This document shows positions 19,001 through 25,514 of a DNA stretch of 64,000 bases, one piece after another (within the stretch, counting starts at the first letter, position 1; every line of letters begins with the position of its first letter). This stretch comes from Jiangella alkaliphila (lineage in GTDB: Bacteria > Actinomycetota > Actinomycetes > Jiangellales > Jiangellaceae), in NCBI RefSeq assembly GCF_900105925.1, contig NZ_LT629791.1, positions 3,445,278-3,509,277 on the forward strand, read 5' to 3'. The notes beneath the pieces were generated by a model. It worked only from the letters and a program-made list of their open reading frames with translations. It did not search any database and was not told where the DNA came from. The translations under genes were made by a program, and so were the position numbers.

Positions 19001-19450
19001 CTCGGCCTGCACGAGCTGGTCGTCGAGGCGACCGACTCGGCCGGCAACGAGACCGTCCAGGAGCTGGTGTTCTTCTCCACCACGTCGTTCGCGGACATGG
19101 AGAGCCTGATCACCCAGTTCCAGACGGCCGGGCGCATCACGTCGCAGGTGGCCAAGGACCTGCAGAAGTCGCTGGCCACCGCCCGCCGCCAGGAGGGCAT
19201 GGGCCGCGAGGACCGGGCCGTGATCGCGCTGGAGTCCTTCAAGTCGGCGGTCAACAGCAAGGTCACCGACGCCGGTGCGCGCGGCACTCTGGTCCGCGAC
19301 GCCGACGCGATGATCATCCGGCTCGGCGGCACGCCACGGCAGGCGTCCGCCGGTGTCCGGGCCAACGGTGGCGAAGAACTCGCCGGTACGGGCCGTCTCG
19401 ACGGCGATCCGGACCGTACAGAGGGCAGGGAGTTGCCCGCCACCGACTAA
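13061..19450 (+). CDS. Secreted ThuA-GSDH-PKD-CBM6-DUF1080 fusion protein
   Basis: A 2129-residue secreted protein. I chose GTG 13061 because AAGGAG (13049-13054) lies 6 nt upstream and the next residues form a signal peptide (RRWARRLLAAGVAVV, ending PPAAA). Approximate domains: ThuA-like (44-270, VFSKTAGFRHDSI); GSDH propeller (275-703, ECCHAGGA, GFRNPFR); PKD (707-793); linker beta domain (793-903); CBM6-like (905-1040); PKD (1045-1128); two concanavalin-like domains (1144-1341, 1350-1553); DUF1080/3-keto-disaccharide hydrolase (1565-1747, SLFDGTEASLAGW, DDNSGVFVGF); three Ig/OmpL47-like repeats (1754-2000); helical C-terminal module. ThuA and DUF1080 families are linked to 3-keto-glycoside and trehalose-type catabolism. 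I infer extracellular binding and processing of a glycoside whose products feed the transporter upstream. Which domains are catalytically live cannot be told from sequence alone. Confidence 0.9.
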   Translation: MSHPTHRARRWARRLLAAGVAVVTAVPLAVAAMAPPAAAHPGHGGYSILVFSKTAGFRHDSIPAGIAAIQQLGTQHEFDVTATEDAAAFTDENLAQYDAVVWLSTTGDVLNADQQAAFERYIQAGGGYAGIHSASDTEYSWPWYGELVGAYFASHPQNQTATVKVEDPAHPSTQHLDPLWPRFDEWYNYQTNPRGDVHVLTSLDESSYSPGTGAMGADHPITWCQDYDGGRSWYTGLGHTIESFSEPDFLQLVLGGIETAAGVTPADCSASSPDSFEKVTLDDTTSNPMELAVADDGRVFYIDRNGAVRLVRPDGSATTVGTLSVYTGQEFGLMGIALDPDFTTNGWIYLTYAPTGSEAIDRVSRFTLTGETLDLGSETVIIEYPTNRVECCHAGGALEFDNDGNLYLTTGDNTNPFASSGYAPIDERPGRELWDAQRTSANSNSLSGKVLRITPSDGGGYTVPAGNLFPPGTAQTRPEIFAMGFRNPFRIGLDPATNKLMVADYGPDAGSANPSRGPDGRVEWNIVDQPGFYGWPYCVGNNTPYIDFDFATNASGAAFNCGAPVNNSPNNTGLTQLPAAIEAEVWYGYQTNPLYPEIGGGGAPMAGGVYRYDADLVSDRKWPAYWDGKAIFGEWNQGNLYSFQLDATGSDVTDINPVFPDWTILRPHALEWGPDGALYMIEWGGGFGGNNADSGVYRIDYVQGTRAPVARIDASATSGPVPLEVAFDGTASIDPEGGPITYAWDFDGDGTVDSTEPEASHTYTTAGDYTVALTVTDGDGLQDVANVEIAAGNTAPEVDVAWPPNGGFFEFGDTIRYEASATDAEDGQAECPRIVTQPALGHDEHSHEYAEYFGCEGVFPLPGDEGHVGANIFGTVTVTYTDNGAPNVSPLTSQEVLILQPKRREAEHFDLTGRLEGSTSGGDPGVQRETTGDVLGGTQNIGFIEPGDWWAWDPMNLTNIDDITLRAATPTGASTVEVRTGSPDGPTVATITVNPTGGWQTYDYFTGEVSGETADDSGPLYFVNVSGQLNVNWIDFGGRGVTENQRPDVELTATPTSGTVPLDVEFEASATDPEGDDPLTYAWVFGDGGTATGPTAAHTYTEAGSYDASVTVTDARGAAATEHVTIEVDPVITEPPVCLNGRSDGFDGTSLDRDRWTTVIRENQDLVVEDGHVVLPATATDIYGTNNTDTPNIVLQDLPDGPFTATVKLTMQAYRAYQQAGLIIYGDDDNYAKMVLEGRDTGTTNPAARIFQFIREENGAPNEVGESNTANLGAAYPDTVWVRYISDGSNLRAAYSADGVTFTEMPQTKSLAGIEDPKIGLVALSGTGQPITEVQFDSFHITPDDTATPTEPNDEFAGTVLDGCRWTVLRPDADGYRVAGGKLEIDTPNGDIYTGNTDPLPGNFMLQPAPESDEWTIETLVDASALVEQYQQGGMIVYGDDDNYVKFDMVVDNPAGQPVARRIELRSEIGAVIQNPQPQVTALTQGVWHLRLSRSGDTYSGAYSADGQTWTPLGEAVTNTALSSGDVRVGLFAIGTSQSEPQTVTYEHFRVTGGQDVCEPTAPEEGYTSLFDGTEASLAGWQMAGPGGFALTEDCTLLSEGGMGLYWYSADAYEDYSLKLDWMMPGDDNSGVFVGFPDPGDDPWVAVNQGHEVQIDATDAADRTTGAIYAFQGADQAARDAALNPPGEWNEFEIVVQGDRIRVYLNGELINDYTDTDPNRMNQPSYIGIQNHGAADQNYFRNVRIQELVDETAPTVEVALDPAEPTGQNGWYTGPVSVTAVGTDDQGGEVALEYRTGGGDWAPYTGAVVVDADGEHALEFRGTDTAGNVSAPVPVAIAKDATPPVTTATLGGGTGGAVNVTLAATDATSGVAATEWSLDGGDWTAYTGPVAVSGDGEHELLYRSSDQAGNAEDAKAVTVTVDGSAPVLSVSGVAHGQLYGDSQNLTVAWTATDNGPVTVTGTLDGAPIQSGAVVALHAIPLGLHELVVEATDSAGNETVQELVFFSTTSFADMESLITQFQTAGRITSQVAKDLQKSLATARRQEGMGREDRAVIALESFKSAVNSKVTDAGARGTLVRDADAMIIRLGGTPRQASAGVRANGGEELAGTGRLDGDPDRTEGRELPATD

Positions 19451-19485
19451 CCATCCTCCACCCCCCCTGAAGAGGAGACGTCACC

Positions 19486-19698
19486 ATGAGAGTTCTGCTG
19501 CCGTCCGGCGCGCCGCGCCGGAACGGAACCCGCGACCAGGGCACCTCGGCCCTGCCCCGGATCGCCGGGCCGGGCTCTCATGGGCGACGGGGAGCCGGCA
19601 CACGCCGGTTCCCGGCCCCGGTGCCGGAGCGACGCGCTCCGCGCCGGCACCGGGGCGCCACCACCCTCGTGGCGTCGTTCGAAGGGGTTGTCGCATGA
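19486..19698 (+). CDS. Possible 70-residue leader peptide before the Ebo-like operon
   Basis: A short frame with a very good AGAGGAG site 8 nt before its ATG, ending in a TGA that overlaps the ATG of the next gene by 3 bases. The peptide is Arg/Pro/Gly-rich and low in hydrophobic residues, and resembles no family I know. The frame runs through two hairpins (about 19592-19612 and 19615-19656). Either it is a translated leader coupling translation to the operon or controlling attenuation, or the ribosome site is accidental. The coding evidence is weak. Confidence 0.35.
   Translation: MRVLLPSGAPRRNGTRDQGTSALPRIAGPGSHGRRGAGTRRFPAPVPERRAPRRHRGATTLVASFEGVVA
19615..19656 (+). promoter_or_regulatory. 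Attenuator-like hairpin in the leader of the Ebo-like operon
   Basis: Perfect 13-bp GC inverted repeat (arms 19615-19627 and 19644-19656, 16-nt loop) preceded by a smaller hairpin (GAGCCGGC/GCCGGTTC, about 19592-19610). It ends 38 nt before the first operon ATG. It may terminate the upstream fusion-gene transcript, or act as an attenuator linked to the short leader frame that crosses it. Confidence 0.5.
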
Positions 19699-20864
19699 GC
19701 GGCGTCGGCATCTGGTTCGTCGGCGCTCGTGGCTCCGTGGCCACCACGACCACGGTCGGGCTCCTGGCCATCCGGTCCCGGCTGGCCGGCCACACCGGCA
19801 TGGTGTCCGAGCTGCCGGAGATCGCGGCGGCCGGGCTGCCGGCGCTGGACGGCGTCGTCATCGGCGGCCACGAGGTCGCCGAGGGCACGCTGGGCAAGCG
19901 GGCCGAAGAGCTGAGCGCGGGCGGGGTGTTCCCGCCCGCGCTGGCCACCGTCCTGGCCGGCGACCTCGCCGCCGCCGACGAGCGGATCCGGCCCGGCGTC
20001 GTCGCCGGGCACGGGACGCAGCGGTCGGCGGCGGACCGGGTCGAGGCCGAGCTGCGCGCGTTCCGCGACGAGCACGGGCTGGACCGCGTGGTCGTCGTCG
20101 ACGTGTCCAGCACCGAGCCGCCGGCCGCCGACATCCCGGCGCTGGCGACGCTCGCGGCGCTGGAGGCGGCGCTGGACGCGGGCGAGGCTCCACTGCCGGC
20201 CAGCTCGCTGTACGCGTATGCGGCGTTCCGGGCCGGCTGCCCGTACGTCGCGTTCACCCCCAGCCCCGGGCCGCGGGTCCCGGCGCTGGCCGAGCTGGCG
20301 CTGGACCGCGGCGTCCCGTGGGCCGGCTCCGACGCCAAGACCGGCGAGACGCTGGTCAAGACCGTGCTCGGCCCGATGTTCGCGATGCGCGCGCTGAAGG
20401 TGCGCTCGTGGTCGTCGGTCAACCTGCTCGGCGGCGGCGACGGGCAGACGCTGGCCGACCCGGACAACGCGGCCAGCAAGATCGCCACCAAGGCCAACGG
20501 CCTGGAGTCGATCCTCGGCCACCCGGTCGACGGGCCGCTGCACATCGACTACGTGCCCGACCTCGGCGACTGGAAGACCGCCTGGGACCTGGTGTCGTTC
20601 GAGGGCTTCCTCGGCACCCGCATGACCATGCAGTTCACCTGGTCCGGCTGCGACTCCTCGCTGGCCGCGCCGCTGGTGCTGGACCTCGTCCGGCTGATCG
20701 CGCGGGCGCACGAGGTGGGCGCCGCCGGGCCGGTGCCGGAGTTCGGGTTCTTCTTCAAGGACCCGGTCGCCAGCGACGTGCATGCGCTCAGCCCGCAGTG
20801 GGCGGCGCTGACCGACTGGTGCGAGCGGGCCGGCCAAGGCTCGGCGGGTCAGGGCGCGGTATGA
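19695..20864 (+). CDS. Inositol-3-phosphate synthase-like protein, first gene of Ebo-like operon
   Basis: The 389-residue protein has an N-terminal nucleotide-binding motif (GIWFVGARGSVATTT), a SDAKTGETLVKTVL segment typical of the myo-inositol-1-phosphate synthase (MIPS) active-site region, and DYVPDLGDWKTAWD downstream. MIPS enzymes cyclise glucose 6-phosphate with bound NAD. This is a divergent branch, unlike the usual actinobacterial Ino1, so a related cyclitol reaction is possible. ATG 19695 has GAAGGGG 7 nt upstream. Its TGA overlaps the next ATG (ATGA). In described ebo clusters the cyclising enzyme is a dehydroquinate-synthase-like EboD. Here a MIPS-like enzyme takes the leading position, which is inference from gene order. 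Confidence 0.8.
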   Translation: MSGVGIWFVGARGSVATTTTVGLLAIRSRLAGHTGMVSELPEIAAAGLPALDGVVIGGHEVAEGTLGKRAEELSAGGVFPPALATVLAGDLAAADERIRPGVVAGHGTQRSAADRVEAELRAFRDEHGLDRVVVVDVSSTEPPAADIPALATLAALEAALDAGEAPLPASSLYAYAAFRAGCPYVAFTPSPGPRVPALAELALDRGVPWAGSDAKTGETLVKTVLGPMFAMRALKVRSWSSVNLLGGGDGQTLADPDNAASKIATKANGLESILGHPVDGPLHIDYVPDLGDWKTAWDLVSFEGFLGTRMTMQFTWSGCDSSLAAPLVLDLVRLIARAHEVGAAGPVPEFGFFFKDPVASDVHALSPQWAALTDWCERAGQGSAGQGAV

Positions 20865-21880
20865 AGCTGCGCGACGTCGCCGAGCTGGTGCGGGCGCCCG
20901 CGGCGCTGACCGTGCCGGGCGACTCGCTGGCCGGCGCGGCCGCGGCCGGGTTCCCGTACGGCGTCCGGACCGCGGTCACGCCGCTGGCCTCGGCCTGCCT
21001 GTACTGGGCCGGCATGGCGCTGAACGACTACGCCGACCGTGACCTCGACCGTCTCGAGCGGCCGGAGCGGCCGATCCCGTCCGGCCGCGTCAAGCCGGCC
21101 GAGGCGCTGGCCGTGGCCACCGGGCTCACCGCCGCCGGCCTCGCGCTGGCGGCGGCGGCCGGTGGACGGCGGGCGCTGCGGGTCGCCGTCCCCCTCGCCG
21201 CGACGGTGTGGGCCTACGACTTCCTCGCCAAGCCGACGCCGGCCGGACCCGCGGTGATGGGGCTGGCCCGCGGCTTGGACGTGCTGCTCGGCGCCGGCGG
21301 CCGGGAACGCGCGGCGGCGTTGCCCGCGCTGGTCGTCGCCACGCACACCGTCGGCGTCACCGTGCTCAGCCGCGGCGAGGTGCACGGCGGGTCCACGGAG
21401 TCGGGTCGCTTCGCCCTTGGCGCGACGGCCGCGGCCTCGCTGGCCGCCGCCCTGCCGCGGTCGGCGTCGGCCCGCGCCGCGGACTCGCTCGCCCCGGCCG
21501 ACGCCCGGTGGCCCCGCTGGAGGGCTGCCGTCTCCCTCGACAGCAGCCCTCCATCGCGCGATGGAGAGCTGCGGTCTCCTGCGACAGCAGCCCTCCAGCG
21601 GGGCGACACCCCACTCCGGCCTGGGCTTTCGTCCGTCCGCGGGCTCGCCACGGCGGCGTTCGCCGGGGTGTATGCGGCGACCGTGGGTAAGGCCCAGTGG
21701 GGAGCGGCCCGCAGCCCGGACGCTGCGACCGTGCGGTCGGCGACCGGCGCCGGGGTGCGCGGCGTGATCCCGCTGCAGTCCGCGCTGCTGGCCAGGTCCG
21801 GGGCGGTCGTGCTGGCCGGCGCCGTCGTCGGGATCGGGCCGGCCGTCCGGGCGCTGTCCAAGGTGGTGTCACCGACATGA
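20861..21880 (+). CDS. UbiA-family prenyltransferase (EboC-like)
   Basis: The 339-residue membrane protein has the UbiA prenyl-diphosphate motif NDYADRDLD followed by RPIPSGRV, and several hydrophobic segments (LASACLYWAGMAL, LRVAVPLAATVWAYDF, ALLARSGAVVLAGAVVGI). UbiA enzymes join an isoprenoid chain to a soluble acceptor in the membrane. In ebo clusters the homologue (EboC) is thought to modify or carry the trafficked metabolite. The second motif region (WAYDFLAKPT) fits family placement. The gene overlaps both neighbours by 4 bases. Oddly, about 30 residues in the second half are encoded by a palindromic repeat (21512-21603) inserted in frame, giving a hydrophilic loop not expected in the family. 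Confidence 0.82.
   Translation: MKLRDVAELVRAPAALTVPGDSLAGAAAAGFPYGVRTAVTPLASACLYWAGMALNDYADRDLDRLERPERPIPSGRVKPAEALAVATGLTAAGLALAAAAGGRRALRVAVPLAATVWAYDFLAKPTPAGPAVMGLARGLDVLLGAGGRERAAALPALVVATHTVGVTVLSRGEVHGGSTESGRFALGATAAASLAAALPRSASARAADSLAPADARWPRWRAAVSLDSSPPSRDGELRSPATAALQRGDTPLRPGLSSVRGLATAAFAGVYAATVGKAQWGAARSPDAATVRSATGAGVRGVIPLQSALLARSGAVVLAGAVVGIGPAVRALSKVVSPT
21512..21603. repeat. Double palindromic repeat inserted in frame within the UbiA gene
   Basis: A 92-bp element whose ends are a perfect 17-bp inverted repeat (21512-21528 and 21587-21603). Its centre is a second hairpin (21543-21572, 15-bp arms with one mismatch). It also reads as two diverged direct copies of a roughly 38-bp palindromic unit, each ending in CGACAGCAGCCCTCCA. 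The unit keeps the reading frame open. It looks like a REP/BIME-type or small palindromic element invading a coding region. Confidence 0.8.
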
Positions 21881-22800
21881 GCCTCCGCTTCGGGTACGGC
21901 ACGAACGGCTTCGGCAGCCATCGCCTCGATGACGCGCTCGCCGTGATCGCCGGGCTGGGGTATGACGGCGTCGCGCTGACCGTCGACCATCCGCACATGG
22001 ACCCGTTCGCGCCGAACCTGTCCGCGCGCACCATCGCGGTCGGGCAGCGGCTGGCCGAGCTGGACCTCGCCGTCGTCATCGAGACCGGCGCGCGGTACGT
22101 GCTGGACCCGTGGCGCAAGCACGAGCCGAACCTGGTGTCCGACGCCGGCCGGGAGCGGCGGGTCGACCTGCTGTGCCGGGCGGTGCGGATCGGCGCCGAG
22201 CTGGGCGCCGAGGCGGTGTCGTTCTGGTCCGGGACGCTGCCCGGCGGCGTCAGCGCCGACGAGGGCTGGCGGCGGGTGACGTCCGGCGTGGCGTCGGTGC
22301 TCGAGGAGGCGGACAAGCGCGGCATGATCTGCGCGTTCGAGCCGGAGCCGGGGATGTTCGTCGACACCGTCGCCGGGGTTCTGGAGCTGCGCAAACGGCT
22401 CGGCGACCCGGAGGGCCTGCGGGTGACGCTGGACGTCGGGCACGTCGTCGCGAACGAGGCGGGCACTGTCGCCGACTGCGTCCACCAGGCCGGCGACCTG
22501 CTGGCGAACGTGCAGGTCGACGACATGGTCGAAGGGGTGCACGAGCACCTCGAGTTCGGCGAGGGCGAGGTCGACCTGCCGGCGGCGCTGGGCGCGCTGC
22601 TGGACGTCGGCTACGGCGGGCTGGCCGCCGTCGAGCTGCCGCGGCACGGACACGCCGCACCCGTCGTCGCGCGCCGCTCACTGGACGCTCTGCGCGCCGC
22701 CGAGGCCGAGGCACTGGCCACACGGACAGGACACGACGGGGGAGAGCGAGGGCGGGCCCGCGCAGTGCGGCAGCGCGACGGAGAGGAAGAAATGCCATGA
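21877..22800 (+). CDS. Xylose-isomerase-like TIM barrel protein (sugar phosphate isomerase/epimerase)
   Basis: The 307-residue protein has the AP-endonuclease-2/xylose-isomerase TIM barrel pattern: MSLRFGYGTNGFGSHRLDDALAVI at the start, FEPEPGM for a metal-binding Glu, VTLDVGHV for an Asp/His pair, and AAVELPRHGH near the end. Such proteins isomerise or epimerise sugars and inosose-like cyclitols with a divalent metal. The fused-looking tail (RTGHDGGERGRARAVRQRDG) is low-complexity and probably disordered. It overlaps UbiA and the EboA gene by 4 bases each, so it is co-translated in the Ebo-like operon. It may act on the product of the MIPS-like enzyme. Confidence 0.85.
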   Translation: MSLRFGYGTNGFGSHRLDDALAVIAGLGYDGVALTVDHPHMDPFAPNLSARTIAVGQRLAELDLAVVIETGARYVLDPWRKHEPNLVSDAGRERRVDLLCRAVRIGAELGAEAVSFWSGTLPGGVSADEGWRRVTSGVASVLEEADKRGMICAFEPEPGMFVDTVAGVLELRKRLGDPEGLRVTLDVGHVVANEAGTVADCVHQAGDLLANVQVDDMVEGVHEHLEFGEGEVDLPAALGALLDVGYGGLAAVELPRHGHAAPVVARRSLDALRAAEAEALATRTGHDGGERGRARAVRQRDGEEEMP

Positions 22801-23462
22801 GCGCGACGATCGAACGGACCGCCCCGCACTTGGACCAGGCCGCCCGCGAGCGGCTGGCCGAGCTGCTGGCGGAGGTCGAGAACGACCCCCGGCGCATCTC
22901 GGTGCTGTTCCCGGCGGTCGGGCGGCGGGTCACCCGCGGGCCGACCAACCCGGCCGACCCGGACGGGCTGCGCACGCCGCGGCTGGAGGACGAGGCACGG
23001 GCGGCGCTGCTGGTCACGGCCGCGGCCCGGCTCGACCGCGCCGCCCTGACCGAGGAGGTCGGCGCCCTGTATCAGTACGGCGACGCCGACGAGAAGCGGG
23101 CGGTGCTGCGGGCGCTGGCCGAGCTGGACCTCGGCGACGCCGGCCTGCCGCTGGTGGCCGACGCGCTGCGCACCAACGACGTCCGGCTGGTCGCCGCAGC
23201 GCTGGGGCCGTACGCCGCGCGGCACCTCGACGCGGCGGCCTGGCGCCAGGGCGTGCTGAAGTGCCTGTTCGTCGGCGTGCCGCTGGACGCCGTCGCGGAC
23301 CTCGACGCGCGCACCGACGAGGAGCTGGCCCGTATGGTCGCCGACTACGGCAACGAACGGGTGGCCGCCGGGCGGTCCGTGCCGAGCGACGCCTGGCGCA
23401 TCCTCGGCCGCCACCCCGAGGCGGTCGACGGCCGCTTCCCCGTCCCCTCCCAGGAGGACTGA
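22797..23462 (+). CDS. EboA domain-containing protein
   Basis: A 221-residue all-alpha protein with the repeated-helix, Leu/Ala-rich pattern of EboA: YQYGDADEKRAVLRALAELDLGDAGLPLVADALRTND, then KCLFVGVPLDAVADLDARTDEELARMVADYGNERVAAGRSVPSD near the end. No enzyme motif is visible. EboA has no known biochemical role but defines the ebo clusters studied for scytonemin-precursor export in cyanobacteria. The ATG overlaps the upstream stop by 4 bases and has a GAGAGGAAGA site. The protein is cytoplasmic by the absence of a signal. Assignment rests on remembered family pattern plus context (TatD, EboE-like and phosphatase genes next to it), which strengthens it. Confidence 0.75.
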   Translation: MSATIERTAPHLDQAARERLAELLAEVENDPRRISVLFPAVGRRVTRGPTNPADPDGLRTPRLEDEARAALLVTAAARLDRAALTEEVGALYQYGDADEKRAVLRALAELDLGDAGLPLVADALRTNDVRLVAAALGPYAARHLDAAAWRQGVLKCLFVGVPLDAVADLDARTDEELARMVADYGNERVAAGRSVPSDAWRILGRHPEAVDGRFPVPSQED

Positions 23463-23463
23463 C

Positions 23464-24339
23464 GTGCGCATCTTCGACCCCCACATCCACATGACCTCGC
23501 GCACCACCGACGACTACCAGCGCATGTACGCCGCCGGCGTCCGGGCGATCACCGAGCCGGCGTTCTGGCTCGGCCAGCCGCGCACCAACGTCGGCTCGTT
23601 CGTCGACTACTTCGACGCGCTGGTCGGCTGGGAGCGGTTCCGGGCCGCGCAGTTCGGCATCCGGCACCACTGCACGATCGCGCTGAACCCGAAGGAGGCC
23701 AACGACCCGCGCTGCCACGGCGTCCTCGAGGTGCTGCCGCGCTACCTCGCCAAGGACGGCGTCGTCGCGGTCGGCGAGCTGGGCTTCGACTCGATGACCG
23801 ACGACGAGGAGAAGGTGTTCGTCCGGCAGCTGGAGCTGGCCGGCGAGCACGACCTGCCCGTCCTCGTGCACACGCCGCACCGCGACAAGGCGGCCGGCAC
23901 CCGGCGCACGCTGGAGCTGGTCGCGGCCAGCGGGCTGCCGCCGGAGCGCGTGCTGGTCGACCACCTCAACGAGACCACCGTCGGCATGGTCGCCGACTCC
24001 GGCTGCTGGATGGGGTTCTCGATCTACCCGGACACCAAGATGGACGAGCACCGGATGGTGCGCATCCTCGCCGACCGCGGGATGGACCGGATGATCGTCA
24101 ACTCCGCCGCGGACTGGGGCCACAGCGACCCGCTGAAGACCGTCAAGACCGGCCGGGCCATGCTCGCCGAGGGGTTCAGCGCCGACGACGTCGACCGGGT
24201 GCTCTGGCAGAACCCGGTCGCGTTCTACGGGCAGAGCGGACGGCTGCTGCTGGACGAGGTCGACCTCGCCGGGACCGGCGGGCGCACCGCGACGTTCGAG
24301 GGCAACTCGATCCTGCGCGGCCAGCGACCGGAGGCGTGA
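23464..24339 (+). CDS. TatD-like metal-dependent hydrolase (EboB-like)
   Basis: The 291-residue amidohydrolase-fold protein starts with the metal site FDPHIHM and continues with VGELGFDSM (metal-bridging Glu), LVHTPHR, VLVDHLNE and a final NSAADWGHSD (catalytic Asp). These are TatD-family positions. TatD proteins are metal-dependent hydrolases. In ebo clusters the second gene (EboB) is of this type, with an unknown small-molecule substrate. The GTG start at 23464 is 1 nt after the EboA stop, with GGAGG upstream, and the end overlaps the start of the next gene. No signal peptide. Confidence 0.85.
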   Translation: MRIFDPHIHMTSRTTDDYQRMYAAGVRAITEPAFWLGQPRTNVGSFVDYFDALVGWERFRAAQFGIRHHCTIALNPKEANDPRCHGVLEVLPRYLAKDGVVAVGELGFDSMTDDEEKVFVRQLELAGEHDLPVLVHTPHRDKAAGTRRTLELVAASGLPPERVLVDHLNETTVGMVADSGCWMGFSIYPDTKMDEHRMVRILADRGMDRMIVNSAADWGHSDPLKTVKTGRAMLAEGFSADDVDRVLWQNPVAFYGQSGRLLLDEVDLAGTGGRTATFEGNSILRGQRPEA

Positions 24340-25514
24340 TGCGGTTCCGGCACCGCGACGGCACCGTCGTCCACCTCGCGTACTGCACGAACGTGCACCC
24401 GACCGAGGACGTCGAGGCGCTGCTGGACCAGGTGACGCGCTACGGCGCGGGCGCGCGGTCGCGGCTCGGCGTGTCGCGGCTGGGGCTGGGCCTGTGGCTG
24501 CCGGCCCCGGTGGTCGCGCGGCTGGCGTCCGAGGCCGGGCGGGCCGACCTCGACCGGTTGCGCGCGACGCTGGCCGCCGGCGGCCTGGAGGTGGTGACGC
24601 TCAACGCGTTCCCGTACCAGGGCTTCCACGACCCGCGGGTGAAGCTGGCCGTTTACCACCCGGACTGGCTGACGACCGAGCGGCTGGCGTACACGCTGGA
24701 CTGCGCCCGGGTGCTGGCCGCGCTGCTGCCCGACGACGCCGTCCGCGGCAGCGTCTCGAGCCTGCCGCTGGCCTGGCGCACGCCGTGGGACGACGCCCGG
24801 CGCGGGCTCGCCGCCGACCGGCTGGCGCAGCTGGCCGACGGGCTGGCCAAGGTCGAGGCCGACACCGGGCGGACGGTCCGGGTGGCGCTGGAGCCCGAGC
24901 CTGGCTGCGTCGTCGAGACCATCGACGGCGCGATCGCCCAGCTCGGCGGCGTCGACACCGACCGCATCGGGGTCTGCCTCGACGCCTGCCACCTGGCGAC
25001 GCAGTTCGAGGAGCCGATCGACGCGCTGGCCGCCCTCGCGGCCGCCGGGCTGCCCGTCGTCAAGACGCAGGCGTCGGCGGCGCTGGAGATCGCCGACCCG
25101 TCCGACCCGGCCGCCCGCAGGGCGCTGGCGGCCTACGCCGAGGACCGGTTCCTGCACCAGACCCGGGTGCGCACGCGCGGGCAGGTCATAGGCACCGACG
25201 ACCTCCCGGCGGCGCTGTCGTCGGCGGGGTTCCCGGACGACGGGACGTGGCGGGTGCACTTCCACGTGCCCGTGCACGAACAGCCGGCGCCGCCGCTGGC
25301 CGCCACCCAGCAGCACCTGACGGCGACGCTGCGCGGGCTGTTCGGCGGCGAGCGGGCGGTGACCGACCACGTGGAGGTCGAGTCGTACACCTGGTCGGTG
25401 CTGCCCGAGGGGCGCCGGCCGGATGGCCCGGACGGGCTGGTCGCCGGGCTTGCGGCGGAGCTGCGCTGGGTCGCGGACCGGATGGTGGAGATCGGTATGG
25501 AGGAGATCGCGTGA
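24339..25514 (+). CDS. EboE-type TIM barrel protein
   Basis: A 391-residue xylose-isomerase-like TIM barrel beginning with HLAYCTNVHP, a pattern I associate with EboE, followed by LGLGLWLPAPVV, TLNAFPYQGFHD, VALEPEPGC, ICVCLDACHLA-like GVCLDACHLATQFE, and RVHFHVPVHEQPAP. The conserved Glu, Asp and His residues fit a metal-binding isomerase/epimerase or hydrolase. EboE is annotated as a metabolite-traffic protein without known chemistry. I prefer ATG 24339 over the GTG at 24336 because GGAGG (24330-24334) then has a workable 4-nt spacing; the difference is one residue. The gene overlaps both neighbours. Confidence 0.78.
   Translation: MRFRHRDGTVVHLAYCTNVHPTEDVEALLDQVTRYGAGARSRLGVSRLGLGLWLPAPVVARLASEAGRADLDRLRATLAAGGLEVVTLNAFPYQGFHDPRVKLAVYHPDWLTTERLAYTLDCARVLAALLPDDAVRGSVSSLPLAWRTPWDDARRGLAADRLAQLADGLAKVEADTGRTVRVALEPEPGCVVETIDGAIAQLGGVDTDRIGVCLDACHLATQFEEPIDALAALAAAGLPVVKTQASAALEIADPSDPAARRALAAYAEDRFLHQTRVRTRGQVIGTDDLPAALSSAGFPDDGTWRVHFHVPVHEQPAPPLAATQQHLTATLRGLFGGERAVTDHVEVESYTWSVLPEGRRPDGPDGLVAGLAAELRWVADRMVEIGMEEIA

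Noticed and set aside
13103-19012. Very long open frame on the minus strand opposite the ThuA fusion gene
   Set aside because: It is a by-product of high-GC codon bias. Its protein is Arg/Val/Asp-rich without domains, while the plus strand has clear domains and a signal peptide.
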